From positions 186,001 to 250,000 of the forward strand of contig CAZPOP010000001.1 in NCBI GenBank assembly GCA_964588305.1: a stretch of 64,000 nucleotides of DNA, given 5' to 3'. Below are positions 8,719-17,021 of the stretch, piece by piece. Position numbers and translations under genes: made by a program. This DNA is from SM1-73 sp964588305 (GTDB lineage: Bacteria > Zixibacteria > MSB-5A5 > SM1-73). Each line of letters opens with the position of its first letter. Within the stretch, counting starts at the first letter, position 1. The notes beneath the pieces were generated by a model. That model was not told where the DNA came from. It ran no database searches and saw only the letters and a list, made by a program, of their open reading frames with translations.

Positions 8719-8736
8719 GTCTGCCTTTGGGCAGAC
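8719..8736. repeat. Short palindrome GTCTGCC/GGCAGAC
   Basis: A 7-bp perfect stem with a 4-base loop between the stop of array gene 3 and its terminator. Near copies lie at about 10956-10973 and 14945-14960, each within TTGGAGTGTCTGCCTT...GGCAGA. Confidence 0.6.
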
Positions 8737-8759
8737 CAGGACACTAGATTATCGATTAT

Positions 8760-10550
8760 CTACCGGCCCTTCTCCTTTTGGTCAATGTAGTTTATGCCCA
8801 TGGTCTCCGGCAGATCGTAGGCCTTCGGATGCAGGTATTTTCCGCGTTGCTCAACCGGCTTCTCCTCTTCCACCGGAATTCGGTTCTTCTCTGCGAACGC
8901 ATCCTGCCGAATGCCCGTCACCTGCCAGGAGACCTTCAGACCCGGTTCTCCGCCCGCAATCTCAAAGCTGTTGCCGGATATTTCGCGCGCAACGTAGAGG
9001 TTCGGACCTGGTTGTCCGATAGCTGTAAGCTGGTAGCGGAAATCGCGGTTCAGCGCTTCGAACCACTCCGGCAAGTCTATTCGCGCCTCGCCGCTGCCAT
9101 CCAGCACAACGTTCCCGTTGTAAACATTCATCATGTCCGGAGACTCCACAAAGGAGTGATATAGGTATTTGTTCTCCGGGTCAAGAGGATGATCGATCTT
9201 GAAGGACCCGCTACCTTTGCTGAGGTGTCCCACGACATGAAGGCTGTCGGCGATGTAGACGGCGCCATCCAAGTATGCTGCCAGGTCTCCACTTGCACCA
9301 GCGTATATAGCGGGACTCGTTCCGTAGTTGACTGCATAGAGAGCTCCCCAGTGAGTTCCCTCTGACACGTTGGCATAAGCCCTGAGTCCATCACCACCGC
9401 CAGTCTGGTTGTCGAAGAGTGCCCCATATGAGCTCAAGCTGGCTATCATCCTCATACCTCCGGATGCTCGCACGGCAAATTGATTCTCTCTCTCTGAGCT
9501 GAAATCTCCATCGGTGCTATCGGCCCAGACGAAAGAACCATCGTGAAGAGCCCTCGCCTTCCGCCCGGCGGCAAAGCTGAAGTCACCTTCTGCGGTGTTG
9601 TCGTAGCCCCCCGGAACGGTCGACCATTTTCCGTTGGCTTCGTTGCTGTAGCCCCCGCCGACCGTAGCCTCGAGGTTACCTGCGATGTTCGCAGTACCCC
9701 CACCGACCGTCGCCCGCGCGCTGTCGGCGCTATTCATGTAACCCCCACCAACAGTGGCGTTGACGCCATATGCCACGTTATCCCAACCCCCAGCGACCGT
9801 GGCTTCAGCGCCGGAGGCGACATTACCGACACCCCCACCGACCGTGGCCCACCAGCCGCCAACTGTGTTGTCCGAGCCCCCACCGATTGTGGCCCAGGCG
9901 CTGTCAGCCTTGTTCCCGGAGCCTCCACCGACCGTGGAGTACCCGCCGCCGGCTTTGTTGCCATGTCCGCCACTCACAGTAGAGTAATGATAATTTTGTC
10001 CACTGATGCCGGTGGTGCAGGACACACCAAGATTTACCATGGTGTGGGCATAATCGCCATAAAGCACATTACCGGCGCCTCCCCGGGCAATACCCCAGAG
10101 CTCATTTGTGTAGAGCACAGAATTGTCAACGTGCCAATTGGAGCCAGATCCGGGTGCCGTCGTCAGGGCGCTGTCTGCCACCATACATCGATAGGCATAG
10201 CCCACGCTGGTGAACCGCAAACGTTCGGGCATGGTGTCGTTGTTCACCTCAATCTCCAGCCAGTAATCTTCTGAGAAATCAAGATATATCCCACCGCTCT
10301 GGCTTCCCAGAATCGCGTTGAACAAACCCTTACTGACCGAAACCACGGAATGGTTCTCTTCCCATCTTTTGTCCCCTCCAGAGGGGGCATTGTAAATTCT
10401 GAAGAAGAGATCAAAATCCCCTTCCAAAGGCTCGCCCGAATCGTTGGTCAGCATCCCCTGGTAGTTGATCAGCCTGGGAATTTCTGCCAGACTTAAGCTG
10501 GCCAGAAAAACCAAGATGATTAAAACTGAAAGAATAATGAAACGGTACAT
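8760..10550 (-). CDS. Exported YadA-head-repeat protein with IDHPLDP module (array gene 3)
   Basis: 596 residues from the ATG at 10550, after AAAGGAGG. Layout: signal peptide (MYRFIILSVLIILVFLASLS, then LAEIP); family N-terminal domain with INYQGMLTNDSG and FRIYNAPSGGDKRWEE; 9 head-type repeats of 15 residues; a SFAAGRKARALHDGSFVWAD cap; a spacer with Gly-rich beta segments; and a C-terminal module of about 150 residues starting KIDHPLDPENKYLYHSFVES, with DMMNVYNGNVVLDGSGEA, WFEALNRDFRYQLTAIG and VSWQVTGIRQDAFA. That module replaces the S74 domain and is nearly the same as in the next gene. The module occurs in secreted proteins of many environmental bacteria; its function is unknown to me. 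Confidence 0.84.
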   Translation of the reverse strand: MYRFIILSVLIILVFLASLSLAEIPRLINYQGMLTNDSGEPLEGDFDLFFRIYNAPSGGDKRWEENHSVVSVSKGLFNAILGSQSGGIYLDFSEDYWLEIEVNNDTMPERLRFTSVGYAYRCMVADSALTTAPGSGSNWHVDNSVLYTNELWGIARGGAGNVLYGDYAHTMVNLGVSCTTGISGQNYHYSTVSGGHGNKAGGGYSTVGGGSGNKADSAWATIGGGSDNTVGGWWATVGGGVGNVASGAEATVAGGWDNVAYGVNATVGGGYMNSADSARATVGGGTANIAGNLEATVGGGYSNEANGKWSTVPGGYDNTAEGDFSFAAGRKARALHDGSFVWADSTDGDFSSERENQFAVRASGGMRMIASLSSYGALFDNQTGGGDGLRAYANVSEGTHWGALYAVNYGTSPAIYAGASGDLAAYLDGAVYIADSLHVVGHLSKGSGSFKIDHPLDPENKYLYHSFVESPDMMNVYNGNVVLDGSGEARIDLPEWFEALNRDFRYQLTAIGQPGPNLYVAREISGNSFEIAGGEPGLKVSWQVTGIRQDAFAEKNRIPVEEEKPVEQRGKYLHPKAYDLPETMGINYIDQKEKGR

Positions 10551-10556
10551 CACAAA

Positions 10557-10884
10557 CCTCCTTTGGTTTGGGTTGAAGTTAGACTTTTAAAACAATTAAA
10601 TGGAATTCTTTATCGATGGCAAGAAAAATATCCTATTCTCCCTCTTCCCCAGGGGACGAGGAAGCGGCTCTTCCCTCCCTTGACGGGAGGGAACAAAAGG
10701 GAGGGTGAAGGAATCGTATGGCAAATCCCCCTTTTGTAAAGGGCAACACAGGGGGATTAGAATGCTCCTTTGAGCCAGAGACGGATCTGCCTCCGACAGA
10801 TACTTCGGGTCGGAGCTTTCGCGCGGGCGATTCATGAATTGCCCCTATCCAGGTAACAAACGAGCCGTCCGTGCTCAAAAGGAT
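10557..10884 (-). repeat. Array leader repeat, copy C
   Basis: Third copy of the leader. Copies B and C, together with their adjacent terminators and the upstream 3' gene modules, form a larger duplicated unit offset by about 2237 bp. Confidence 0.85.
10594..10622 (-). promoter_or_regulatory. Array promoter, gene 3
   Basis: Minus strand TTGCCA, 17 bases, TTAATT, 43 bases before the ATG at 10550. The spacer sequence differs from copies A and B while both boxes and the length are kept. Confidence 0.6.
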
Positions 10885-10898
10885 ATTTGACTGGATGC

Positions 10899-10931
10899 AA
10901 AAAAAACAAGGGCGGAGGTTTGTCTCCGCCC
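10899..10931 (-). terminator. Rho-independent terminator of array gene 2
   Basis: Same stem (GGGCGGAG/CTCCGCCC, loop ACAAAC) as 8662-8694, followed by TTGTTTTTTTT on the minus strand, 65 bases after the stop at 10997. Confidence 0.88.
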
Positions 10932-10996
10932 CAGGTATCTTGTCAAGCTTGGAGTGTCTGCCTTTGGGCAGATCAGGACACGAGATTATTGCTTAT

Positions 10997-12739
10997 CTAC
11001 CGGCCTTTCTCCTTTTGGTCAATGTAGTTTATGCCCATGGTCTCCGGCAGATCGTAAGCCTTCGGATGCAGATATTTTCCCCGTTGCTCAACCGGCTTCT
11101 CCTCTTCCACTGGAATTCGATTTTTTTCTGCGAACGCATCCTGCCGAATGCCGGTCACCTGCCAGGAGACTTCTAAACCGGGCTGACCCCCGGCGATCGC
11201 AAACCGATTGTTACTGATCTTTTCGGCTATATAGACTGGTGCGAACCCGCCGATACAGGTAAGCTGGTAGCGGAAATCGCGGTTTAGCGTCTCGAACCAC
11301 TCCGGCAAGTCTACTCGCGCCTCGCCGCTCCCATCCAGCACAACGTTCCCGTTGTATACGTTCATCATGTCCGGAGACTCCACAAAGGAGTGATATAGGT
11401 ATTTGTTGTCCGGGTCAAGAGGATGATCGATCTTGAAGGACCCGCTACCTTTGCTGAGGTGTCCCACGACATGAAGGCTGTCGGCGATGTAGACGGCGCC
11501 ATCGAAATATGCTGCCAGGTCTCCGCTTGCACTAGCGTATATAGCGGGGCTTGTTCCGTAGTTGACTGCATAGAGAGCTCCCCAGTGGGTTCCCTGTGAC
11601 ACGTTGGAATAAGCCCTGAGTCCGTCACCACCACCCGCTTGGTTGTCCAAGAATGCCCCATATGAGCCATTGTTGGCTATCATCCTCATACCTCCGGATG
11701 CGCGGACAGAAAATTCGTTCTCGCTGCTTGAGCTGAAATCCCCATCCGTGCTATCGGCCCAAACGAAAGAGCCCCCGTGATTTGCCCTGGCCTTGCGCCC
11801 GGCAGCAAAGCTGAAGTTGCCTTGTGCGGTGTTATCATAGCCTCCAGGGACGCTGGACCATTTGCCGGTGGCTTCGTTGCTATAGCCCCCGCCGACTGTG
11901 GCTTGGTCGGCGTTGGCTTGGTTCAGCCAGCCCCCACCGACAATGGCTATGTAGCCGTCGGCTGTGTTCTCACTGCCCCCGCCGACTGTGGCTCGGTGAC
12001 CGCTCGCCGTGTTGAACCCGCCCCCGCCGACTGTAGCGTAGCCACCACTGGCTTTGTTGGTCGAGCCTCCGCCGACTGTGGCCATGCCGCTGTCCGCTGT
12101 ATTGTAGGTGCCCCCGCCGACCGTGGAATAACTCGCGGCTGCGCGGTTCCCAAGTCCACCGCCTACAGTGCAGAGAACATTGTTTTCTCCGCTCGCACCG
12201 GTGGTGCAAGCCACACCAAGATTCACCATGCTATAGGCTTGATTCCCATAAAGCACATTGTCAGCCCCGCCCCGGACAATACCCCAGTAGTCATTGGTGT
12301 AGAGCACAGAATTGTCAACGTGCCAATTGGAGCCAGATCCGGGTACCGTCGTCAGGGCGCTGTCTGCCACCATAGATCGATAGGCATAACCCACGCTGGT
12401 GAATTGTAAACGTTCGGGCATGGTGTCGTTGTTCACCTCAATCTCCAGCCAATATTCTTCTGAGAAATCCAGGTATATCCCGCCGCTCTGGCTTCCCAGA
12501 ATCGCGTTGAACAAACCCTTACTGACCGAAACCACGGAATGGTTCTCTTCCCATCTCTTGTCTCCTCCAGAGGGGGCATTGTAAATTCTGAAGAAGAGAT
12601 CAAAATCTCCGTCCAGCGGATCGCCCGTGTCGCTAGTCAACATCCCCTGGTAATTGATGAACCTGGGTATGTCCGCGGCAAAAGCCACCGAACAGAGGAC
12701 CAACAGACATACTTCCACAAAGAACAGAACTTTTTTCAT
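10997..12739 (-). CDS. Exported YadA-head-repeat protein with IDHPLDP module (array gene 2)
   Basis: 580 residues. The signal peptide (MKKVLFFVEVCLLVLCSVAF, then AAD) is of a different type from genes 3-6, and the promoter region differs too. The family N-terminal domain follows (INYQGMLTSDTGDPLDG, FRIYNAPSGGDKRWEE), then 8 head-type repeats, the SFAAGRKARANHGGSFVWAD cap, and the IDHPLDPDNKYLYHSFVES module. From the cap to the stop codon the DNA is very close to array gene 3, except for a short patch (VYIAEKISNNRFAIAGG against LYVAREISGNSFEIAGG). This mosaic points to gene conversion or recent duplication of the C-terminal half. Confidence 0.84.
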   Translation of the reverse strand: MKKVLFFVEVCLLVLCSVAFAADIPRFINYQGMLTSDTGDPLDGDFDLFFRIYNAPSGGDKRWEENHSVVSVSKGLFNAILGSQSGGIYLDFSEEYWLEIEVNNDTMPERLQFTSVGYAYRSMVADSALTTVPGSGSNWHVDNSVLYTNDYWGIVRGGADNVLYGNQAYSMVNLGVACTTGASGENNVLCTVGGGLGNRAAASYSTVGGGTYNTADSGMATVGGGSTNKASGGYATVGGGGFNTASGHRATVGGGSENTADGYIAIVGGGWLNQANADQATVGGGYSNEATGKWSSVPGGYDNTAQGNFSFAAGRKARANHGGSFVWADSTDGDFSSSSENEFSVRASGGMRMIANNGSYGAFLDNQAGGGDGLRAYSNVSQGTHWGALYAVNYGTSPAIYASASGDLAAYFDGAVYIADSLHVVGHLSKGSGSFKIDHPLDPDNKYLYHSFVESPDMMNVYNGNVVLDGSGEARVDLPEWFETLNRDFRYQLTCIGGFAPVYIAEKISNNRFAIAGGQPGLEVSWQVTGIRQDAFAEKNRIPVEEEKPVEQRGKYLHPKAYDLPETMGINYIDQKEKGR

Positions 12740-12762
12740 CTGTCCCTCCTGCTTGGTTAAAG

Positions 12763-12792
12763 GTTATGGTTTCTTGTCAACCTGCTATTCAA
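12763..12792 (-). promoter_or_regulatory. Possible promoter, array gene 2
   Basis: Minus strand TTGAAT, 18 bases, CATAAC, 24 bases before the ATG. Array gene 1 has TCGAAT, 18 bases, TATAAT at the matching place, which supports but does not prove the assignment. Confidence 0.35.
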
Positions 12793-12875
12793 ATTCTCGC
12801 AAGTTCAGCAAAGTGTATCTTTGTAACCCCCGGAGAAGATTTTGCGCCAGAACTCCAGAGGCATCAGAATCGCAG

Positions 12876-12910
12876 GTCGGGCAGTCCTGCAGAAGGCGGG
12901 ACTGCCGGAC
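12876..12910. repeat. REP-like palindrome, diverged copy
   Basis: 35-bp relative of 216-250, starting GTCGGGCAGTCC and ending GGACTGCCGGAC, 16 bases after the stop of array gene 1. It may serve as its transcript end. Confidence 0.7.
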
Positions 12911-12925
12911 AGTCTTCTAGTGGTT

Positions 12926-14692
12926 TTACTGCTTCTTCTCCAGCTTGGCTATTCTTTCCTCCAGTTGGAAAATATACAAAGTCTGTTCCTCGATCTTCTC
13001 CAACATTTGGATCAGAAGCTCATCAATCTTGAATCCTTCATTCTTCTTCACCTCTTCTGCCGATACGACATTGGGAAGACACTTGTGCTCGCGCACGTAT
13101 TTCTTCAGCTCCTCCAAAGACATGAGCTGGTAATCCGGCTCGAACACGTAATCCGGGTGGCTATAATTAACTCCGCCTTTCTTAACATTGTATGACCCGG
13201 CAACGTTTATATCTCCGTTAACGTCCAGCTTGTAGTTAGGGTCGGTCGTGCCGATTCCCACGTTGCTGTTAGTAACAGGATTAAGCAATATGTGTTCTCC
13301 CGCTGTTGTGCTCCCTATGAACAGATCGCCTCCCTCGAACTGAAGATCAAGATCGTTACCATCCGTCCTCACGGCTATCCACTGCCCGGTCGCATCCTCT
13401 TTCAACCGTATTCTGTTGCCTCTGACGTCCAGTTTATACTCAGGATCAGTGGTGCCGATGCCCACCTTGATTGCATTCACCGAATTGTGGAAAATCACCG
13501 CATTGGGGGTTGAGGTGGTAAAATCACGACCGAAGGCAAAAGTATAGTCCCCATCAGAGGTGATCCTCACCTTATATCCGGCAGCCAGTGAGTAGCTTCC
13601 GGCAGCAGTATCTGCCCAGCCCCCGGGCACGGTTGCATAAGAGCCACTGGCGGCGTTGGAAGCTCCACCTCCCACGGTCGCTCTGTCGCTGCTGGCGGTG
13701 TTGGATCCTCCACCTCCCACGGTTGCACACCAGGCGCTGGCGGCGTTATCACCCCCGCCTCCCACGGTTGCATACTCGCTGCTGGCGGTGTTGTCATTTC
13801 CACCTCCCACGGTTGCGTCGGTGGAGCTGGCGATGTTCGACACTCCACCTCCCACAGTTGCCCGATGGTTGCTGGCGGAGTTGCTATGTCCTCCTCCCAC
13901 GGTTGCATACCCGCCGCTGGCGCTGTTGCCCACCCCACCTCCCACGGTTGCCTCCTCCCCGGAGGCTTGGTTGGACACTCCACCTCCCACGGTTGCGTCG
14001 GTGCCGCCAGCCCGGTTGTCCTCTCCGCCTCCGACGGTTGCGTTGTGGCCGCTGGCAATGTTATGCAGTCCACCTCCCACAGTTGCACGATAGTTGCTGG
14101 CCTTGTTCCCCATTCCACCTGCTACAGTGCAGTATTTGTAGTTCTGTCCAAGGGCCCCGGTGGTACATGTTACCCCCAGGTTCACATGGGTGGAATCGTA
14201 ATAACCGTAGGAAGTATTGCCGTAGCGGGCAATGCCCCAATAGCCATTCGTGAAAAGCACATCACTGCTAAGATGCCAATTCGAGCCAGACCCAGGCGTC
14301 GTCGCCAGAGCACTATCCGCCACCATAGCTCGATAAGCATAACCCATGCTGGTGAATTGTAAACGCTCGGGCATGGTGTCGTTGTTCACCTCAATCTCCA
14401 GCCAGTATTCCTCTGAGAAATCCACGTCTATTCCCCCACTCTCACTCCCCAGAATCACGTTGAACAAGCCATCGGTAACCGGGACCGAATAATGGGTCTC
14501 GTCCCACCTCATCGTCCCGCCGGATGGAGCATTATAAATCCTGAAGGTGATGTCGGGAGTTCCGTCTAAGGGACCGCCCGATTCATCGGTCAGCATTCCC
14601 TGGTAGTTGATCAGCTTGGGGATGTCCGCCTGTGCGCCCGCCCAGACGAAGGCAAATAAGCACACCACCACAATGAACAGAAGCTTTTTCAT
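12926..14692 (-). CDS. Exported YadA-head-repeat protein with NYSHPDYVF module (array gene 1)
   Basis: 588 residues, first gene of the array. Signal peptide (MKKLLFIVVVCLFAFVWAGA, then QAD), family N-terminal domain (INYQGMLTDESGGPLDG, FTSMGYAYRAMVADSA), then 12 very regular 15-residue head repeats (ATVGGGVSNQASGEE-like; 45 bp each), a SLAAGYKVRITSDGDYTFAF cap, two VGIGTTDPxYKLDVxG segments, and a third kind of C-terminus: NVKKGGVNYSHPDYVFEPDY, LEELKKYVREHKCLPNV, then a coiled coil (EEQTLYIFQLEERIAKLEKK). The module resembles C-termini of bacterial tail-fibre-like proteins. The regular 45-bp DNA repeats should allow length changes by slippage. The ATG follows CAGGAGGAACAG. Confidence 0.84.
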   Translation of the reverse strand: MKKLLFIVVVCLFAFVWAGAQADIPKLINYQGMLTDESGGPLDGTPDITFRIYNAPSGGTMRWDETHYSVPVTDGLFNVILGSESGGIDVDFSEEYWLEIEVNNDTMPERLQFTSMGYAYRAMVADSALATTPGSGSNWHLSSDVLFTNGYWGIARYGNTSYGYYDSTHVNLGVTCTTGALGQNYKYCTVAGGMGNKASNYRATVGGGLHNIASGHNATVGGGEDNRAGGTDATVGGGVSNQASGEEATVGGGVGNSASGGYATVGGGHSNSASNHRATVGGGVSNIASSTDATVGGGNDNTASSEYATVGGGGDNAASAWCATVGGGGSNTASSDRATVGGGASNAASGSYATVPGGWADTAAGSYSLAAGYKVRITSDGDYTFAFGRDFTTSTPNAVIFHNSVNAIKVGIGTTDPEYKLDVRGNRIRLKEDATGQWIAVRTDGNDLDLQFEGGDLFIGSTTAGEHILLNPVTNSNVGIGTTDPNYKLDVNGDINVAGSYNVKKGGVNYSHPDYVFEPDYQLMSLEELKKYVREHKCLPNVVSAEEVKKNEGFKIDELLIQMLEKIEEQTLYIFQLEERIAKLEKKQ

Positions 14693-14715
14693 CTGTTCCT
14701 CCTGATTAGTTGAAG

Positions 14716-14745
14716 ATTATAGTTTCTCGTTAACCTGCTATTCGA
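14716..14745 (-). promoter_or_regulatory. Possible promoter, array gene 1
   Basis: Minus strand TCGAAT, 18 bases, TATAAT, 24 bases before the ATG at 14692; same geometry as 12763-12792. Confidence 0.4.
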
Positions 14746-15042
14746 ATTCTCGCAAGTTCTGCTGACTGTGTCTTACTGGTCCCGGCGCAAGACGTTGAGT
14801 CCGGCCGTTGGTGTGAACCGCACGGTTTACCTCTCCGGCCGGCAAAAACGAAGCGAAAATGTGAAGCTTCCTCTGGGTCAAGCTGAGGTCTTAGACTCTG
14901 TTTTCCCCAGCCTTGACGCTCTAAAACCAGAAGCAGTTTGGAGTGTCTGCCTTCAGGCAGACCAAATATGTCACTGAAAACCTGCAGCCTTTCTCCCCTC
15001 ACCAGGAGTAGGTCGGGCTACCGCAGGTTGCCCGACAATCTT
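14746..15042. other. Intergenic region with repeat fragments
   Basis: No convincing gene. It holds a copy of the TTGGAGTGTCTGCCTT palindrome near 14939 and a short REP-like palindrome at 15012-15035 (GTCGGGCTACCGCAGG...CCCGAC), just after the S4-domain gene stop. A 90-codon minus-strand open frame at 14730-15002 looks like noise. Confidence 0.6.
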
Positions 15043-15327
15043 CTAAGGCTCTTCCGAGAACCATCCCCTTCTCTTGACTTCCTCTCTTATCATCCTGTAA
15101 AAGTTCTTGGCATCCTCTTTTTTCACACCCTTGGATGGGATTTCGAGAACTTCCACTTCCAGGGTTCTGTTGGTAAAGTTTATGATTATCTTCTGTCCTG
15201 CTCTCACCTCTTTGCCCGGCTTTGCCACCGTCCCATCCACCAGGACGATCCTGTTCTCGCAGGCCTTCTTGGCTTGGGTACGCCTTTTTATCAGACGGGC
15301 ATCGGAGAGGTAGGTATCCAATCGCAT
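15043..15327 (-). CDS. S4-domain RNA-binding protein (RqcP/Hsp15-like)
   Basis: 94 residues starting MRLDTYLSDARLIKRRTQAK. The S4 fold covers about residues 1-60 (KACENRIVLVDGTVAKPGKE, VRAGQKIIINF), with a short basic tail (EVKRRGW). Small S4 proteins of this size bind rRNA or stalled 50S-tRNA complexes: RqcP in ribosome quality control, Hsp15 in heat shock. Which of these applies cannot be decided here. It lies downstream of surA in the same direction with a gap of 75 bp. Confidence 0.85.
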   Translation of the reverse strand: MRLDTYLSDARLIKRRTQAKKACENRIVLVDGTVAKPGKEVRAGQKIIINFTNRTLEVEVLEIPSKGVKKEDAKNFYRMIREEVKRRGWFSEEP

Positions 15328-15402
15328 GCTAAGATTTGTTTGTCTGCGGTGGACCGTGGACTTGTCCTGAGCGAAGTCGAAGGGCTGTGGTCGGTGGACG
15401 CT

Positions 15403-16689
15403 TTACAGCCTTATCTCCACGTAGGTGTCCTGGCGCATCCGCTCCACCCATCTTGACACCTCCTGGTTGGTCTTTCTGCGACGCGCCATATCCTTTATGA
15501 TGTCCCAATCGTCTTCCAAGGTCAGTTTTCTCTCTTCTTTTGCATCATAGACCTTTAGAATGTGGATTCCGAACTGGCTGGACAAGGGTTTGCTTATTTC
15601 ACCAGCCGCCAGACCCTCGACGCCCCCTTTGAACTCCGGAGTCATCTGCTCGACCGGATACCAGCCCAGCTCCCCTCCCATTTTTCTGGACTCCTCGTCG
15701 GAAGAATACTCCTTGGCCAATTCTCCGAAGTCCGCTCCCTCCAAAAGCCTATGATAAAGAGTGTCGGCTAGGTTTCGCACCCTGACGGTATCCTCCTGGG
15801 TGGGTCCCACCAAAATGAGTATGTGGCGGGCGCGAACCGCGTCCTCCTTTTTCTCCTCCACCCTGATTATGTGATAACCGAATTCCGTCTCTACCAGGTC
15901 GCTTATTTCTCCCGGATTCAACGCAAAGGCAACTTTCTCGAACTTTTCGATCATGCTTCCCTTGCTGAAGAATCCCAAATCCCCTCCGCTTGTGGCGGTG
16001 GCGGGATCATCAGAATACTCAGAAGCTAAGGAGGCGAAATCTTCTCCTCCTTTTGCAAGTTCCAAAACCATCTCCGCCTTTTTCTTCAAGGAATCCAGAG
16101 TGCTCGGGCTTGGCCCTATTTCCAAAAGGATGTGCCCCAGTTTTATGGAGTGGGGCTGGTCGGGGATGCTGTCTTGATAGTTTTGGTAGAAATCTCTCAC
16201 CTCTTTGGTGGTAACCGAGACCTTGGAGAGCTTTCTGGAGACCAGCCTATCGATATACATCTGCCTTCTTATCTGCTCTCTGTATTTTCTTTTGAGCTCG
16301 TTTTCGGTCAAGCCTTCGGCCTTGAGCTGATCCTGGAAGCCCGCATCTGAAGGGAACTGGGATTTCACTTTTTCCATCTGCTCCTTGACTGCGCTCTCCA
16401 CCTCTTTGGAGGTGACCTCAATGGTGGTGTCCTTTTGCGCCTGGATCAGAAGCAGGTTGTCGTTGATCATCTGCTCCAAAACCTCGGATTCTATCTGCTT
16501 CTGTTTTTTCTCATCTGCTGGATCGATTCCGAACTGGGTGGCATACAAGGTCACTTGGGTCTTAAGCTCGGATTCCAAGATGATCTCATTTCCCACCACC
16601 GCCACGATTCGATCCAGGAGCTCTTGACCCTGGGAGGAACCGACCAGAATAAAAAGATTCAGGATGAGAAGAAATGGTATTTTTCGCAT
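15403..16689 (-). CDS. surA: Periplasmic peptidyl-prolyl isomerase / chaperone SurA
   Basis: 428 residues. A signal peptide (MRKIPFLLILNLFILVGSSQ, then GQE) is followed by the SurA N-terminal helical chaperone domain starting LLDRIVAVVGNEIILESELK, and two parvulin (PPIC) domains at about 183-285 and 286-385, with IKLGHILLEI and VRARHILILV openings and SGGDLGFFSKGSM and MGGELGWYPVEQM. Both have the GG(D/E)LG motif. SurA escorts outer-membrane barrel proteins across the periplasm, which fits the barrel protein and Lol-like genes elsewhere in the window. It forms a foldase cluster with the next two genes. Confidence 0.93.
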   Translation of the reverse strand: MRKIPFLLILNLFILVGSSQGQELLDRIVAVVGNEIILESELKTQVTLYATQFGIDPADEKKQKQIESEVLEQMINDNLLLIQAQKDTTIEVTSKEVESAVKEQMEKVKSQFPSDAGFQDQLKAEGLTENELKRKYREQIRRQMYIDRLVSRKLSKVSVTTKEVRDFYQNYQDSIPDQPHSIKLGHILLEIGPSPSTLDSLKKKAEMVLELAKGGEDFASLASEYSDDPATATSGGDLGFFSKGSMIEKFEKVAFALNPGEISDLVETEFGYHIIRVEEKKEDAVRARHILILVGPTQEDTVRVRNLADTLYHRLLEGADFGELAKEYSSDEESRKMGGELGWYPVEQMTPEFKGGVEGLAAGEISKPLSSQFGIHILKVYDAKEERKLTLEDDWDIIKDMARRRKTNQEVSRWVERMRQDTYVEIRL

Positions 16690-17021
16690 GGTTCCCTTAG
16701 AGTGGAGTTGACATTTAACACTTGCTCAAGTGCTCGTGGCTTTCTTGGATGAGCAAAATAATACCGCAAATCAAGGACAAAACTCACAAATTCTCTGACA
16801 GATTAAGGTCAGGCACAGTGACGGTGACTTACGCCAAAAAAACAATAAGACAATTAGCCCATCACAGTCTCGTAACCGAGCCTTTCTTTGGAAAATTGCA
16901 AATTAATTTACAATCTGGGTAAAGGCTAGAACGCACCAAAAGGATGGGAATCATAATTCCAGCTATCCATGCCAGAGGCTCGTGGATCGTGACTGCCGGT
17001 CTTCGGGAAAGGTCACTTCAG
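16690..17021. other. Intergenic gap between foldase genes
   Basis: 332 bp with no gene, terminator or clear promoter that I can support. The right-hand third is G+C-richer with a weak inverted repeat (GACTGCCGGTCTTCGG). Confidence 0.5.

Noticed and set aside
12926..14692. CRISPR-like regular 45-bp repeats
   Set aside because: The repeats are coding, with conserved Gly/Asn positions, and have no non-repetitive spacers of constant length.
14730..15002. 90-codon minus-strand open frame
   Set aside because: Overlaps palindromic repeats, has no ribosome binding site and an odd composition.
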